Shown here piece after piece: positions 5,631-5,768 of a DNA stretch of 5,768 bases. Source of the stretch: Candidatus Methanoprimaticola hominis (lineage in GTDB: Archaea > Thermoplasmatota > Thermoplasmata > Methanomassiliicoccales > Methanomethylophilaceae). A program made the position numbers and the translations under genes. The first letter of the stretch is position 1. Each line of letters starts with the position of its first letter. The notes beneath the pieces were generated by a model, which did not search any database, was not told the DNA's origin, and worked only from the letters and a program-made list of their open reading frames with translations. The DNA lies in NCBI GenBank assembly GCA_006954465.1, contig LVVU01000087.1, positions 1 to 5,768 of the forward strand, given 5' to 3'.

Positions 5631-5693
5631 ATGGCTCCAAAGTCCGCGTCCGGAGGAACGCTGACTTGCGCTAGTACAGCGTTTCTGAATTAA
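5631..5693 (+). CDS. 20-codon leaderless frame, probably a truncated gene 5' end
   Basis: A frame of 20 codons (MAPKSASGGTLTCASTAFLN) ends at TAA. The promoter and ATG are well formed, which argues that a real gene once began or still begins here. The first eleven codons use the same GC-ending codons as the window's genes (AAG, TCC, GGA, CTG). The rest (ACT, GCT, AGT, ACA, TTT, AAT) do not, suggesting that the original gene is cut at about 5664. The Lys/Ser/Gly-rich opening is reminiscent of small archaeal proteins such as Sec61-beta, but too little remains to say. The alternatives are a genuine 20-residue peptide, or coincidence with a promoter for a non-coding transcript. Confidence 0.3.
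   Translation: MAPKSASGGTLTCASTAFLN
5657..5683. repeat. 7-bp inverted repeat (hairpin) near the right edge
   Basis: aacgctg (5657-5663) pairs perfectly with cagcgtt (5677-5683) around a 13-base loop. It lies inside the 20-codon frame and 18 bases beyond the stop of the minus-strand gene at 5702, so it could form the 3' end of that gene's transcript. No U-run follows in either direction. Confidence 0.35.
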
Positions 5694-5701
5694 CTTAATC
5701 A

Positions 5702-5768
5702 TCAAACCTCTATCTCGTCCATCTTGTAGGTCCATCTGTACACTACAGGTTCCTTGTTGAGATCATCG
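5702..5768 (-). CDS. C-terminal end of an unidentified protein, running off the window
   Basis: On the minus strand a frame is open from the window edge and ends with 21 complete codons, DDLNKEPVVYRWTYKMDEIEV, then TGA at 5704-5702. Codons such as CTC, AAC, AAG, TAC and GAG match the window's coding style. The tail is charged and Tyr/Trp-containing with an acidic end, as in many soluble protein C-termini. The fragment is too short to assign a family. It is convergent with the cls-reductase operon. Confidence 0.5.
   Translation of the reverse strand, partial: DDLNKEPVVYRWTYKMDEIEV

Overview
This window looks like a chromosomal segment of a GC-rich methanogenic archaeon, most plausibly a gut-associated member of the Methanomassiliicoccales (Methanomethylophilus-type). 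The support is indirect. There is a geranylgeranyl-reductase-type flavoprotein, which saturates isoprenoid lipids. There is a zinc-ribbon-fronted membrane protein of archaeal style. Several TATA boxes sit about 26 bases before a start codon, the geometry of archaeal leaderless mRNAs. No bacterial -35/-10 promoters stand out. The taxonomic placement is inference. The presence of a bile salt hydrolase points to an animal-gut habitat.

Layout from left to right. Bases 1-88 are AT-richer and hold no gene, only a perfect 14-base palindrome. Bases 89-418 (+) are the C-terminal half of an NADPH-dependent FMN reductase / iron-sulfur-flavoprotein-type protein whose N-terminal half is missing. A T-run and a strong hairpin (424-471) separate it from a convergent bile salt hydrolase gene (474-1481, -) that carries every catalytic residue of the family. 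Next on the minus strand (1569-2912) is a membrane-anchored protein with a zinc ribbon, one transmembrane helix, an extracytoplasmic beta-rich region and a transglutaminase-like Cys/His domain. A 125-base divergent promoter region follows. It leads into a plus-strand pair that overlaps by three bases: a two-HKD cardiolipin synthase (3038-4522) and a geranylgeranyl-reductase-family flavoprotein (4519-5562). The right end holds a well-formed promoter and ATG that open a reading frame of only 20 codons (5631-5693), a hairpin, and the C-terminal 21 codons of a minus-strand gene that runs off the window.

How the genes fit together. The cls-reductase pair reads as a membrane lipid module: one enzyme would join two phospholipids into a cardiolipin-type lipid, the other would saturate isoprenoid chains. 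The neighbouring genes are also envelope-facing or host-facing: the bile salt hydrolase detoxifies or exploits conjugated bile salts that attack membranes, and the transglutaminase-like protein projects outside the cell. A shared theme of membrane and bile adaptation is attractive but inferred from adjacency only. No CRISPR array, tRNA, rRNA, insertion sequence or transposase was seen. I found no clear undescribed system. The most unusual points are the interrupted genes at both ends of the window and the short, slightly divergent reductase coupled to cls.
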